Source: Chitinophaga eiseniae (lineage in GTDB: Bacteria > Bacteroidota > Bacteroidia > Chitinophagales > Chitinophagaceae). From it: a stretch of DNA of 64,000 nt. Each line of letters opens with the position of its first letter. The stretch's first letter is position 1. Under the pieces are notes generated by a model. That model was not told where the DNA came from. It saw only the letters and a program-made list of their open reading frames with translations, and did not search any database. This document shows positions 1-8,911 of this stretch, piece after piece. A program made the translations under genes and the position numbers. The stretch spans positions 1,621,446 through 1,685,445 of the forward strand of contig NZ_JABAHZ010000001.1 of the NCBI RefSeq assembly GCF_012641265.1, in the 5' to 3' direction.

Positions 1-1525
1 CATCGGAGGCGTATACGCTATAGCTGTTGGAGCTGGTATTGCTGGCAGCAAACCCTTTCTGGTACGACAATGCATCGATCTTTGTGGCATTGAAATCTTT
101 CTGGGACTGGTAAATATTGAGAGTATCATAGTTGACAGTCACCCTGTTCAGCGAATTGTAGTTGTAGCTGTAGTCCAGTCCTACTACCAGGCGATTTCGC
201 AGGGAACCAATGTGAAAATCACCTATGAAGTTCTGCTGCAGCTGTATATTCCCGAATGTTTCCGGCCGCTGGTTTCTTACGCTCCTGGCGAGTGTAGAGT
301 CGTTAAGGAGCGTGAGGTTAGTCCAGTAGAAATGCTTATAGAAGCCTTCTGAATAAAGGTAGTTCGTCTGAGAAGTCCATTGGTCCGACAGCTTATATTC
401 CATCCTGGCTTGTATGTTGTTGATACCATTGCTCACATCCACATCATTGTTGGTATATGACTTCCGGTATCCCAGGTTAAGGTCTTTAAAGCTGCGAGCT
501 TTTACATTTTTGAAATCACTGATAGCGGTAGTAGCGGTGGTAAAAGCGCCCCTGGTGATATCTATATCTATCAAAAACTTCATTCGCTCGTTCACCTGGT
601 AAGAGAGGCTGGGCGCTATGGTATAGTTTTTTGAGAAGCCCTGGTCCTTGAAAGAGCCTTCTGTTTGCCCGGCAGCGTTCAGCCTGAACAACAGCGTGCG
701 CGTATCATTCAGCGGAACGTTTACATCGGCGGCGAACCGGGTAAGTCTGAAGCTGCCTGCGGTGATGCTCACATTACCTCCGAACGTTTCAAAGGGTTTC
801 TTGGTAACATAATTATATACCCCTCCGAAAGTGATATTCCGGTTGCTGCCAAATAAAGTCCCTGATGGGCCCTTGATCACTTCCACCCGTTCCAGGATAG
901 CCGGATTCAGGGGTACAATGGCACTTGTTATCATGCCGTTCCGCATCCCGGTTGTATTGGCAAATCCGCGAATGGTCATGCCCTGGGAGCCTCCCACCGC
1001 AAAATTCGGTACCGCCCCCGGGATGTTCCGGTAGATATCCGTACGTTCTGTGACCACCTGTTCCATCATCAGCGCCTTGCCTACGGCCTGGTATACTTGT
1101 GGATTTTCAAGGTCTTTTAGTGGCAGGCGTGATACCTGTTCGGTATTTTTGTCGGAGAATTTAGGGTGATTACTGGTCACTACAATCTCCTGTAGCTGGG
1201 TATTGGATATTTCCAGCCGCAGGGTAACCACGGTGGTCTTTCCTTTTTCCACGTTTACCGTTTGAGCCAGCGGCTGATAGCCTATCAGCGATATTTCCAG
1301 CTGGTAAGTTCCGGGGATTACCTGGTGCAGTGCAAAGCTGCCATCTTCACCGGTCAGCGTATAACGCGAAGAGCCTTTCAATACTACCGTTACGGCTACG
1401 GCAGGCTGGTTGTCGCTGGTGGTGACTTTTCCCTTGATAATTCCATGATCCGTTTCCGTATAACGAATACTCCCCGATGCGCATACCGGTAGCAGCCAAA
1501 GGAGGCAAAATAGCCATAGCTTCAT
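1..1525 (-). CDS. TonB-dependent siderophore-type receptor, C-terminal part outside window
   Basis: This outer-membrane active transporter probably takes up ferric siderophores, powered by TonB-ExbBD. The reading frame is open from an ATG at 1525 to the left edge, giving 508 codons of a protein that is usually about 750-800 residues long. A signal peptide covers roughly residues 1-18. A carboxypeptidase-regulatory-like beta-sandwich follows at about 28-105 (GKVTTSDNQPA, then GEDGSFAL). The plug spans about 125-245 and carries MTIRGF and VEVIKGPSGTLFG (about 214-226), the hallmark of FhuA/FoxA-type siderophore receptors. Barrel strands continue to the edge. It lies 87 bases downstream of, and codirectional with, an alpha/beta hydrolase. 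The ligand cannot be named from sequence. Confidence 0.9.
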   Translation of the reverse strand, partial: MKLWLFCLLWLLPVCASGSIRYTETDHGIIKGKVTTSDNQPAVAVTVVLKGSSRYTLTGEDGSFALHQVIPGTYQLEISLIGYQPLAQTVNVEKGKTTVVTLRLEISNTQLQEIVVTSNHPKFSDKNTEQVSRLPLKDLENPQVYQAVGKALMMEQVVTERTDIYRNIPGAVPNFAVGGSQGMTIRGFANTTGMRNGMITSAIVPLNPAILERVEVIKGPSGTLFGSNRNITFGGVYNYVTKKPFETFGGNVSITAGSFRLTRFAADVNVPLNDTRTLLFRLNAAGQTEGSFKDQGFSKNYTIAPSLSYQVNERMKFLIDIDITRGAFTTATTAISDFKNVKARSFKDLNLGYRKSYTNNDVDVSNGINNIQARMEYKLSDQWTSQTNYLYSEGFYKHFYWTNLTLLNDSTLARSVRNQRPETFGNIQLQQNFIGDFHIGSLRNRLVVGLDYSYNYNSLNRVTVNYDTLNIYQSQKDFNATKIDALSYQKGFAASNTSSNSYSVYASD

Positions 1526-1612
1526 ATGTCAGTACAAAATTTCCGGCAAAGCTATCTTCTTGCAGACTGGGTTGTTTTCGTATTTGGGAAAAGTATTTAC
1601 GAGAACGGGAAA

Positions 1613-2392
1613 TTAAGGCCGGGACGCCTTCAACAGGAACGTTTCCACGGCTTTCATGTACGCTTCGGGCTCCTCGTACATAGGTGCGTGACCGGAATAT
1701 GGCATTTCGATAAAATCGGCCCCGGGAATCAGCCTGGCACATTCCCGTCCCTCTTCCGGCGAATTGAGTCCATCATATTTCCCGCTAATCACCAATGTTT
1801 CCGCGGTCACTTTGTACAGCTCTTCTCTAAAATCAAAGCCCGCCAGTGCTTTGTTGGCAACCGCAAATTCCTCCGGAGATAGCTGCGTGTCAAATATCTC
1901 CATATGTGCTCTCATCGCTTCCGCATCATACGTGAAATACGGCAACAGGTAAGAAAAGATGTCATGTAAATTCAATCCCTGCAGCGCAGCAGCATGTTCG
2001 CCCATCAGCCGGTGCACGGAGGAAGTAAGGCCATTGGATTTAGGCACCGTCAGGATCAGCTTATCAATTCTTTTCCCGGCGGTAATACCCACACCCTGTG
2101 CAATATAAGAACCCATAGAAATCCCCAGTAAGGAGGTAACGGGCAATTCGAAATAGTCCATTATTCCGATAACATCCTTTACATGATCTCCAAGGGTATA
2201 TTGTGCTGGTTTGTCCGACAGCCCGTGCCCGCGGCAGTCGAAGGCAATCGTTTTAAACTGTGATGAAAGCCGGTCGATCAGGGAGGACAGATGTCCATGC
2301 TCGCCACCCACGCCGTGGACGAGGATTACAGGGCTACCTGCTCCTTTGACAGCTATATTCAGTTTGATTCCGTTGATATTTATCAGTGCCAT
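1613..2392 (-). CDS. Alpha/beta hydrolase
   Basis: This is a 259-residue alpha/beta-hydrolase fold enzyme with no signal peptide, so it is probably cytoplasmic. The oxyanion region HGVGG lies near residue 26. The nucleophile elbow is GISMG with Ser92, the acid is Asp near 207 (GKYDG) and the catalytic His is near 235 (SGHAP), so the triad is complete. The Asp-x-Cys-Arg-Gly-His-Gly-x-Ser stretch near 52-59 is typical of the 3-oxoadipate enol-lactonase/esterase branch, but the substrate cannot be assigned. It lies just upstream of the TonB receptor on the same strand. A role in processing an imported iron chelate is possible but only inferred. Confidence 0.85.
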   Translation of the reverse strand: MALININGIKLNIAVKGAGSPVILVHGVGGEHGHLSSLIDRLSSQFKTIAFDCRGHGLSDKPAQYTLGDHVKDVIGIMDYFELPVTSLLGISMGSYIAQGVGITAGKRIDKLILTVPKSNGLTSSVHRLMGEHAAALQGLNLHDIFSYLLPYFTYDAEAMRAHMEIFDTQLSPEEFAVANKALAGFDFREELYKVTAETLVISGKYDGLNSPEEGRECARLIPGADFIEMPYSGHAPMYEEPEAYMKAVETFLLKASRP

Positions 2393-2420
2393 AACGTTGT
2401 ATAAGGTAATTGTGAATATA

Positions 2421-3065
2421 TTATTTGCTACGGTTATAAGCTTGTACTACCATTTCAATTTCATCCTCCGTATAGTCATGGCTGTTAATAAACTCAACTA
2501 TTTTAGGCTTATCCGACAGGAAATCCGACAGTTCCTTTTTGAAATGCTTCGCCTTTTTAGGGACTTCCTGCACAGCATCTGAATGCTTCTTTTTCAGCAC
2601 ATAACGCGAAGTGGGTACTCGTTGTGGGCCCATACCTCCTACATTGGGGCCATTTTTCTCAAAATAAACCAAATACAAACAAAGGTCCCCGCTGATACGC
2701 AGTTCAGCAAAGCATTTGGACATTTTTAAGGGTACCAGCCCAGCAGACAGTGTTACATTGGAAAGCGTGTGAAAATCGGCTTTGTCGCCATCTTCATGAA
2801 AACCGATACAGTCCGCTGCATTGACGGTTATTGCCCTGGCACTAAGGGAGTCCTTAAACCGGAAGCTACCCGGCACCCGAAAAGTATACTTAATCAGACC
2901 GCTTTTCTTTGTGGAATCAGGCAAATAGTAATACCCGGTGCTGTAGTAGCTTTCCCCATAGGCTGCTTCATCCAGGTTTAAAATTTTCTGGGCTGATAAG
3001 GCGCCGCTATATAATTCCAGGAAAAAGGCAAGGGTACAGCAGGCTAAAAATCGAAAACGGCTCAT
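2421..3065 (-). CDS. Secreted hypothetical protein
   Basis: I do not recognise this 214-residue protein. The start at 3065 is preferred over an upstream ATG at 3143 because it puts a clean signal peptide (MSRFRFLACCTLAFFLELYS, then an Ala-Leu-Ser-Ala-Gln cleavage region) at the N-terminus. The mature part looks beta-rich up to about residue 150. A basic segment (KKHSDAVQEVPKKAKHFKK) and a short helical tail ending in a charged YNRSK follow. It is codirectional with the hydrolase, 28 bases upstream of its start. The location is probably periplasmic or at the cell surface. Confidence 0.65.
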   Translation of the reverse strand: MSRFRFLACCTLAFFLELYSGALSAQKILNLDEAAYGESYYSTGYYYLPDSTKKSGLIKYTFRVPGSFRFKDSLSARAITVNAADCIGFHEDGDKADFHTLSNVTLSAGLVPLKMSKCFAELRISGDLCLYLVYFEKNGPNVGGMGPQRVPTSRYVLKKKHSDAVQEVPKKAKHFKKELSDFLSDKPKIVEFINSHDYTEDEIEMVVQAYNRSK

Positions 3066-3184
3066 AGTATGTAGTTGGTGGCGCAAATTACTACATATCG
3101 CATGGAAAATAAAAACTGTTATACAATAAATGAATTTATACACCTGTTAAAATGCAGCAAGTTACCCCCAAAATATCCGAAGCG

Positions 3185-3202
3185 TTATGATCTCAGTCAT
3201 AA
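3185..3202. promoter_or_regulatory. Crp/Fnr-type palindrome upstream of the nos cluster
   Basis: TTATGATCTCAGTCATAA has perfect 6-bp arms (TTATGA/TCATAA) around a 6-bp centre. It can equally be read as TGAT-N4-GTCA, the FNR-family layout. Its centre lies about 30 bp upstream of the TA of a TAnnTTTG element, close to class II activator geometry. No TTTG is present at the expected -33 position. A Crp/Fnr-type regulator is encoded 8 kb away at 11295-11885. The assignment of that regulator to this site is inference. Confidence 0.55.
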
Positions 3203-3223
3203 AGCCACCTGCCAGGCGCAGTC

Positions 3224-3231
3224 TACTTTTG
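3224..3231 (+). promoter_or_regulatory. -7 promoter element of the nos cluster
   Basis: TACTTTTG matches the Bacteroidota TAnnTTTG -7 consensus exactly. It lies 18 bases upstream of the cytochrome c start codon. The -33 TTTG is missing at N19 spacing, which suggests dependence on an activator. Confidence 0.5.
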
Positions 3232-3249
3232 GGTAAAATAAGTACCTAA

Positions 3250-3747
3250 ATGAACAAGCAAATCATCACAACCCTAAGCATTGCAGCCGCGCTGTTGATA
3301 GCGGCTTGCGGAGGTGGCAACCATGAATCTGCATCCACCACCACTACTACCGCTTCATCAGAGCAACCTAAAAGTGCAGCGGCCGATCCTGGTTCTTATG
3401 ATCCCAAACGTGGTGAAGGTAAATATGATGAAAGCAATGTAACCGTGGGGCCATTGGATGCAGCAATGGCAGCTAAAGGTAAGGCGGTGGCCGAAACCAA
3501 ATGTTTCTCCTGTCACAAAACCAGCGAAGAAAAACTGGTGGGACCAGGCTGGAAAGGCGTTACCAGCAGGCACCCAGCCCACTGGATCATGAACTTTATC
3601 ACCAACCCGGATCCAATGATCAATAAAGATCCGGAAGTACAGGCTCAACTGGAGATCTGCCTGGTGCGTATGCCCAATCAAAACCTGGCGGAGCAAGAGG
3701 CAAGAGATATCGTTGAGTTTATGCGCCAGAACGATGGCGCAAAATAA
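3250..3747 (+). CDS. Lipoprotein monohaem cytochrome c of the nos cluster
   Basis: This 165-residue exported cytochrome is likely the electron donor to NosZ, or part of the route to it. The signal sequence ends in a lipobox (IAAC, Cys20), so the protein should be lipid-anchored. A low-complexity Ser/Thr linker (about 25-45) is followed by a class I cytochrome c domain. The haem site is CFSCH at 85-89 and the probable axial Met is in VRMPN near 141. The GPGWKGV loop is typical of small c-type cytochromes. It is the first gene after an FNR-like site and sits 49 bases upstream of nosZ. Clade II nos clusters usually encode such c-type cytochromes instead of NosR. Confidence 0.88.
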   Translation: MNKQIITTLSIAAALLIAACGGGNHESASTTTTTASSEQPKSAAADPGSYDPKRGEGKYDESNVTVGPLDAAMAAKGKAVAETKCFSCHKTSEEKLVGPGWKGVTSRHPAHWIMNFITNPDPMINKDPEVQAQLEICLVRMPNQNLAEQEARDIVEFMRQNDGAK

Positions 3748-3796
3748 ATAGAAAGTGAACCCTTCTATTTCAATTTTCATACTTAATTATATACCA

Positions 3797-5785
3797 ATGT
3801 CTACCAGAAACTTGTCCATCTGTATGCTTGCTGCTGCAGCACTGTACATCACTTCATGTAAGCCCAAAGGAACCAGTAATGCAGTAAGTGGCGATGCGGC
3901 TTCCAAAACCTACGTAGCTCCCGGCAAATACGACGAATTTTACAACTTTGTTTCAGGCGGTTTCAGCGGACAGCTGGCCGTATATGGTTTACCGAGCGGC
4001 CGCTTACTGCGTGTTATCCCGGTATTTTCTGTAGATCCCGAGAAAGGATGGGGATATAGCGAAGAAACGAAGCCCATGCTGAATACCTCCCATGGCTTTG
4101 TTCCCTGGGACGACCTGCACCACGTAGAAATGTCGATGACCGATGGTGTAGCAGATGGCAAATGGGTATTTGTAAATGGTAACAATACGCCGCGACTGGC
4201 CCGGGTGGATTTAAAAACATTCCGCACTACCGAAATTATTGAATTGCCCAACAGCGCTGGTAACCACAGTTCACCTTTTGGTACCGAAAACTCAGAGTAT
4301 ATTGTAGCCGGCACCCGTTTTAGCGTACCAGAAGACGGCGAAGCCGGCGATGTGCCCATCAGCTCTTACAAAGAAAATTTCAAAGGTCATATCAGCTTCG
4401 TCAGCGTAGATAAGAATACCGGCAATATGGCCATTGCCTTCCAGTTAAAAACACCCGGCGTTAACTTCGACCTGGCCCGCGCCGGCAAAGGAAAATCAAA
4501 TGGCTGGTTCTTCTTCAGCTGCTATAACTCGGAGCAGGCCAACACCCTGCTGGAAGTGAATGCCTCCCAGCGGGATAAAGACTTTATCATGGCCGTGAAC
4601 TGGAAAAAAGCGGAAGAATATGTGAAGGCAGGTAAGGGCAAAAAACAATCTATAAAATATGCCCACAACAAGTACAATGAAGAAACGCATACCGCCACCT
4701 CCGAAATGGAAAATGAAGTAACGGTGTTGGACGTATCCGAATTCCCCGATATTGTTTACTTCATCCCCTGTCCTAAATCTCCCCACGGCTGCGACGTAGA
4801 TCCAACCGGAGAATATATTGTAGGCAGTGGTAAACTCGCCGCCCTATTACCTGTTTTCAGCTACGACAAAATACAGAAAGCCATTGCCGGCAAAGCCTTT
4901 GAGCCTGAAAAATATGCCGGCTTACCTGTGATAAAGTATGAAGCAGCCCTGTACGGCGAAGTACAAAAACCGGGGTTAGGCCCTTTGCATACCGAGTTTG
5001 ATGCCAACGGGAACGCCTACACTTCTTTCTTCGTTTCTTCTGAAGTCGTAAAATGGAATATTAAAGACTTAAAAGTATTAGACCGGCAACCTACCTACTA
5101 TTCTGTGGGGCACCTGATGATCCCAGGCGGTAATACTAAAAAACCTTTTGGCAAATACCTGGTGGCGTACAACAAAATAACCAAAGACCGCTACCTGCCC
5201 ACAGGCCCTGAACTGGCACAAAGTGCACAACTATATGATATCAGCGGCGACAAAATGCAGCTCATTCTCGATTTCCCTACAATCGGGGAACCGCACTATG
5301 CGCAGGCCGTTCCGGCATCCCTGATAAAGGATAAACAGCTCAAGATCTTTGATATCAACAACAACAAACACCCTTATGCCACTAAGGGAGAAGGGGAAGC
5401 AAAAGTGGTTCGCCAGGGCAACCAGGTACACGTGTATATCACCGCTATACGTTCACACTTTGCCCCGGATAATATTGAAGGCATACAAATGGGCGACGAA
5501 GTGTACTTCCATGTCACCAACCTGGAGCAAGATTGGGATGTGCCGCATGGATTTGGTGTAAAAGGCGCCGCCAATGCGGAATTACTCGTTATGCCCGGTG
5601 AAACTACTACGTTAAAGTGGACACCAGACAGAACAGGCATATTTCCTATCTACTGTACTGATTTCTGCTCTGCCCTGCACCAGGAAATGCAAGGCTACGT
5701 GAGAGTTTCGCCCAAAGGAAGTAATGTCCCATTAACTTATAGCCTGGGAGATAAACTTAAAAATAATCCTACAACTGCCAAATAA
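3797..5785 (+). CDS. nosZ: Nitrous oxide reductase, clade II (Sec-type)
   Basis: NosZ reduces N2O to N2 in the periplasm using the CuZ and CuA copper centres. The start at 3797 is preferred over an in-frame ATG at 3755 because it gives a Sec/lipoprotein leader with Cys21 (ITSC) and no twin-arginine motif, the feature of clade II enzymes. The beta-propeller has DDLHH (105-109) for CuZ, then SPHGCDVDPTGEYI, GLGPLHTEFDANG and EPHYAQ, which hold further CuZ histidines. The C-terminal cupredoxin domain has the CuA motif CTDFCSALHQEM (Cys620, Cys624, His628, Met631) and the upstream His in VPHGFG. The length of 662 residues is normal. A strong terminator follows. Confidence 0.97.
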   Translation: MSTRNLSICMLAAAALYITSCKPKGTSNAVSGDAASKTYVAPGKYDEFYNFVSGGFSGQLAVYGLPSGRLLRVIPVFSVDPEKGWGYSEETKPMLNTSHGFVPWDDLHHVEMSMTDGVADGKWVFVNGNNTPRLARVDLKTFRTTEIIELPNSAGNHSSPFGTENSEYIVAGTRFSVPEDGEAGDVPISSYKENFKGHISFVSVDKNTGNMAIAFQLKTPGVNFDLARAGKGKSNGWFFFSCYNSEQANTLLEVNASQRDKDFIMAVNWKKAEEYVKAGKGKKQSIKYAHNKYNEETHTATSEMENEVTVLDVSEFPDIVYFIPCPKSPHGCDVDPTGEYIVGSGKLAALLPVFSYDKIQKAIAGKAFEPEKYAGLPVIKYEAALYGEVQKPGLGPLHTEFDANGNAYTSFFVSSEVVKWNIKDLKVLDRQPTYYSVGHLMIPGGNTKKPFGKYLVAYNKITKDRYLPTGPELAQSAQLYDISGDKMQLILDFPTIGEPHYAQAVPASLIKDKQLKIFDINNNKHPYATKGEGEAKVVRQGNQVHVYITAIRSHFAPDNIEGIQMGDEVYFHVTNLEQDWDVPHGFGVKGAANAELLVMPGETTTLKWTPDRTGIFPIYCTDFCSALHQEMQGYVRVSPKGSNVPLTYSLGDKLKNNPTTAK

Positions 5786-5814
5786 CGCTTCAGGTCCACT
5801 ATCCTAGGCAACCC

Positions 5815-5853
5815 AAAGGGCAACAGGGATTATCAACTTGTTGCCCTTTTTTT
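5815..5853 (+). terminator. Intrinsic terminator after nosZ
   Basis: An 11-bp perfect stem (AAAGGGCAACA/TGTTGCCCTTT) with a 13-base loop runs into a T-rich tail. It lies 30 bases after nosZ and upstream of the nosL fusion. The accessory genes may therefore be partly read through or have their own promoter, giving a higher level of cytochrome and NosZ. Confidence 0.85.
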
Positions 5854-5914
5854 CAAATGACTTTTGTTTCAACGACGAATATGATGCACCAATTGAGCGC
5901 AAAAAATCTGACTT

Positions 5915-6964
5915 ATGGAAAATAAACCTTCACTCATATCCAGGGCGCTACTTTTTGCAGCAGCAATATCACTGGCCGCGTCCCTGTTTGTTCCGATCTG
6001 GAGTATCTACCTGGATGCTCCCCAATACCCGGAAGGACTAAGTTTGCGGATATGGGCGCACAAAATTGCCGGTGATGTAGATATTATCAATGGATTGAAT
6101 CACTACATCGGGATGAAAACACTGCATACAGCCGATTTCATGGAGTTCACCGTTTTACCATACATCATCTTGTTTTTTGCACTGCTGTTTGCTGCCACCG
6201 CTTTCTTCTTCCGAAAAAGAAGGCTGTATATCGTTTTTGCCGCCTTTGTGTTATTTGGCATTGTTGCTATGATCGATTTTTGGAAATGGGAATATGACTA
6301 CGGCCATCATCTCGATCCCAATGCTGCTATCAAAGTGCCTGGCATGGCTTACCAACCCCCGTTGATCGGTTTTAAACAACTACTCAACTTCGGCGCTTAT
6401 TCTATTCCCGCTGCCGGCGGATGGCTGTTTGTAGGGGCCGGGGTATTATTGCTCATTGCAGTGCTGACAGAAGCCGGCGTGTTAGCGAAGTTCCGCCTGA
6501 ATGCCAAAAGTGCAACGGCTGTGGCGAGCCTGCTGGTATTGCTTACCTCCTGCGGGAATAACGGTCCCGAACCGGTGGCGCTTCACAAAGATGCCTGCGA
6601 TTTCTGCAAAATGTCTATCTCCGACGGCCGCTTTATGGGAGAAGTGGTTACCCGCAAAGGACGGGTATACAAATTTGACGATATGCATTGCCTGTTAAAC
6701 TACCTATCCGGCTTGGGAAAGGAACATATCGGGAATTACTATACCGGGAACTTTGAAAAGGAGCATGAATTGATAGATGCCACCACTGCATGGTACGTAG
6801 TACATGCATCGCTGAGAAGTCCAATGGGAGGCAATATCGCCGCATTTACCACAAAATCTGCCGCCGATGCGCAGGCTTCCAGGTACGGTACCAGTGCCGT
6901 GGACTGGAAAACATTAACTACCGCTGTTTCCCCAGACAGTCTTCATTATGGCCATGAACATTAA
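5915..6964 (+). CDS. nosL: Polytopic membrane protein fused to NosL copper chaperone
   Basis: This is a single 349-residue reading frame. Residues 1-190 form an integral membrane module with helices near 10-28, 78-98, 103-121 and 166-190. They contain the conserved-looking stretch IAGDVDIINGLNHYIGM and an FWKWEYDYGHHLDP loop. Residues 214-349 are a NosL domain, the Cu(I) chaperone for NosZ maturation, with CDFCKM (Cys228, Cys231, Met233) and KFDDMHC (about 253-259). Between them lies VLLTSC (Cys213), which looks like the lipobox of a once-separate NosL lipoprotein. In related clusters I know these modules as separate neighbouring genes, so this appears to be a fusion. The gene overlaps nosD by 17 bases. 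Confidence 0.9.
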   Translation: MENKPSLISRALLFAAAISLAASLFVPIWSIYLDAPQYPEGLSLRIWAHKIAGDVDIINGLNHYIGMKTLHTADFMEFTVLPYIILFFALLFAATAFFFRKRRLYIVFAAFVLFGIVAMIDFWKWEYDYGHHLDPNAAIKVPGMAYQPPLIGFKQLLNFGAYSIPAAGGWLFVGAGVLLLIAVLTEAGVLAKFRLNAKSATAVASLLVLLTSCGNNGPEPVALHKDACDFCKMSISDGRFMGEVVTRKGRVYKFDDMHCLLNYLSGLGKEHIGNYYTGNFEKEHELIDATTAWYVVHASLRSPMGGNIAAFTTKSAADAQASRYGTSAVDWKTLTTAVSPDSLHYGHEH

Positions 6965-8204
6965 ACGACATTATTCCCTCCTTTTGGCGATGCTGCTATT
7001 CACATGCAGCTCGCCCCTATGGGGGGCCACGCTTTACACGGGGAAAGGGCAGCCCTACCCCACCATCAAAACAGCGCTCGATGCCTCCCGAAACGGCGAT
7101 ACCATCATCGTAAAAAAAGGCATGTACCGGGAAGGTAACCTGGTAGTAGACAAATCTATCTGCTTGTTGGGCGTGGACATGCCCGTGCTGGATGGTGAGC
7201 TGAAATATGAAATCCTCTCTGTAAAAAGTAATGATGTAACGATTAAAGGTTTTCAGCTTCAGCATTCAGGACGTGCTACCATGAGCGATCCGGGGGCCAT
7301 AAAAGTATACGATGCAAAAAATGTACTAATAGAGGGCAATGTTTTAATGGATAACTACTTTGGCGTATATCTCCAATATGCCACCCACTGTATTGTCAAA
7401 AACAATTTTATAACCGCATCTCAAAAAGAAGAACATGAATCGGGCAATGGCATTCACTGCTGGAAGGGCGACAGCCTGCAAATAATTGGTAATCGCATTG
7501 CGGGCCATAGAGATGGCATTTACTTTGAGTTTGTGACACACTCCGTCATCTGGCGGAATATCTCTCACCATAACCTCCGCTATGGGCTGCATTTTATGTT
7601 CTCAAACGACGATGCCTATATCACCAACTATTTTAAAAACAACGGCGCCGGCGTAGCAGTCATGTTTACCAAAAGAGTCACCATGATGAATAACACCTTT
7701 GAAGAAAACTGGGGCGACGCCGCCTACGGCTTATTATTTAAAGAGTTGACAGATTGCTATCTCTCCGGCAATAAATTCCTGCGCAATACTACCGGTATTT
7801 TCTTCGATGGGTCCAACCGTATTACCATTGAACACAATACCTTCCGGGCAAACGGCTGGGGAATGCGGATGCAGGCCAATTGCATGGATAACATTATCAA
7901 AGAAAACAACTTTATCGGCAATACTTTCGATGTTACCACCAATGGCTCATTAACGCTCAATCACTTTAGCGAAAATTATTGGGACAAATACCAGGGCTAC
8001 GACCTGGATAAAGATAAAACCGGGGATGTTCCTTTTCATCCGCTCAGTCTATATGCGGTGATTGTAGAAAAAAACCCTCCCGCCATGCTGCTCTATCAGA
8101 GCTTTATGGTAAACCTGCTGGATAAATCTGAAAAAATAATGCCGAGCCTTACCCCCGAAAACTTCGTGGATAATACACCGCGCATGATTCCTTATAAATT
8201 ATGA
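6948..8204 (+). CDS. nosD: Periplasmic copper-site maturation protein NosD
   Basis: NosD is required with NosF and NosY for assembly of the CuZ cluster of NosZ. The 418-residue product begins with a signal peptide ending near residue 27 (SSPLWGA). The rest is a right-handed parallel beta-helix of CASH/PbH1 repeats, seen as recurring N-x-F/I strand turns such as IEGNVLMDN, IVKNNFI, MMNNTFEEN, LSGNKFLRN and IEHNTF. A conserved tail with ENYWDKYQGYDLDKDKTGDVPF is typical of NosD. It overlaps the nosL fusion by 17 bases and nosF by ATGA, so translation is probably coupled. An in-frame ATG at 6954 is an equally plausible start. Confidence 0.96.
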   Translation: MAMNIKRHYSLLLAMLLFTCSSPLWGATLYTGKGQPYPTIKTALDASRNGDTIIVKKGMYREGNLVVDKSICLLGVDMPVLDGELKYEILSVKSNDVTIKGFQLQHSGRATMSDPGAIKVYDAKNVLIEGNVLMDNYFGVYLQYATHCIVKNNFITASQKEEHESGNGIHCWKGDSLQIIGNRIAGHRDGIYFEFVTHSVIWRNISHHNLRYGLHFMFSNDDAYITNYFKNNGAGVAVMFTKRVTMMNNTFEENWGDAAYGLLFKELTDCYLSGNKFLRNTTGIFFDGSNRITIEHNTFRANGWGMRMQANCMDNIIKENNFIGNTFDVTTNGSLTLNHFSENYWDKYQGYDLDKDKTGDVPFHPLSLYAVIVEKNPPAMLLYQSFMVNLLDKSEKIMPSLTPENFVDNTPRMIPYKL

Positions 8205-8911
8205 TTGAAATAAAACATATCACCAAGCATTTTGGCAAGCTAAAAGCTTTAGACAACCTGGATCTGACGCTCGAAAAAGGGCAATGTATTGCCCTCATCG
8301 GTCCCAATGGCTGCGGCAAAACTACACTTATCAAATCCATACTGGGCATGGTGCTACCTGAAAAGGGAGACATTATCTTCAACGGCCAAAATATAAAGAA
8401 CAATAACGAATACAGGAAACATATCGGTTATATGCCGCAGATTGGCCGCTACCCGGAAAACATGACTATCGGCCAGGTGATGGAGATGATAAAGGGTATT
8501 CGTAACAGTAATGAGGTGCTGGACAATGAGCTGTACGAGCAATTCGGGATCGGCAAGATGCTCCATAAAAAAATGCGCACGCTCAGCGGCGGCACTACAC
8601 AGAAAGTAAGCGCCACCCTCACCTTTATGTTCCGCCCGGAGGTGCTCATACTGGACGAGCCTACCGCCGGCCTGGATCCTGTGGCGGCTGAAATCCTGAA
8701 AGCCAAAATTATGGCCGCCAAAAAAGCCGGCTGCCTTATTCTCATTACCTCACACCTGTTAAGCGAACTCGAAGGCATTGTAAGCCAGGTTATTTTTATC
8801 CAGGAAGGTCAACTGATATTGCATAAAAATACAACGGAGCTAAAAAGAGACACCGGCAAGGATACAATCGCCCAATCCATTGTTCACCTGTTAAAAGCAC
8901 AAACCGTATGA
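8201..8911 (+). CDS. nosF: ABC transporter ATPase NosF
   Basis: This is the cytoplasmic ATPase of the NosFY complex that works with NosD in copper-site maturation of NosZ. The 236-residue protein has Walker A GPNGCGKTT (34-42), a Q-loop at GYMPQ, the signature LSGGTTQK, Walker B VLILDEPTAGLDP and a switch His in LITSHLLSE. Length and motif order are complete. It overlaps both nosD and nosY by four bases (ATGA), so the three genes form one translationally coupled unit. Confidence 0.96.
   Translation: MIEIKHITKHFGKLKALDNLDLTLEKGQCIALIGPNGCGKTTLIKSILGMVLPEKGDIIFNGQNIKNNNEYRKHIGYMPQIGRYPENMTIGQVMEMIKGIRNSNEVLDNELYEQFGIGKMLHKKMRTLSGGTTQKVSATLTFMFRPEVLILDEPTAGLDPVAAEILKAKIMAAKKAGCLILITSHLLSELEGIVSQVIFIQEGQLILHKNTTELKRDTGKDTIAQSIVHLLKAQTV

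Noticed and set aside
1347..1742. 131-codon minus-strand frame across the TonB receptor and hydrolase genes
   Set aside because: It lies out of frame over two well-supported genes and has no recognisable domain or leader.
5860..5880. Possible FNR-like site upstream of the nosL fusion
   Set aside because: Only one arm (TGAC) is good; the second arm does not match.
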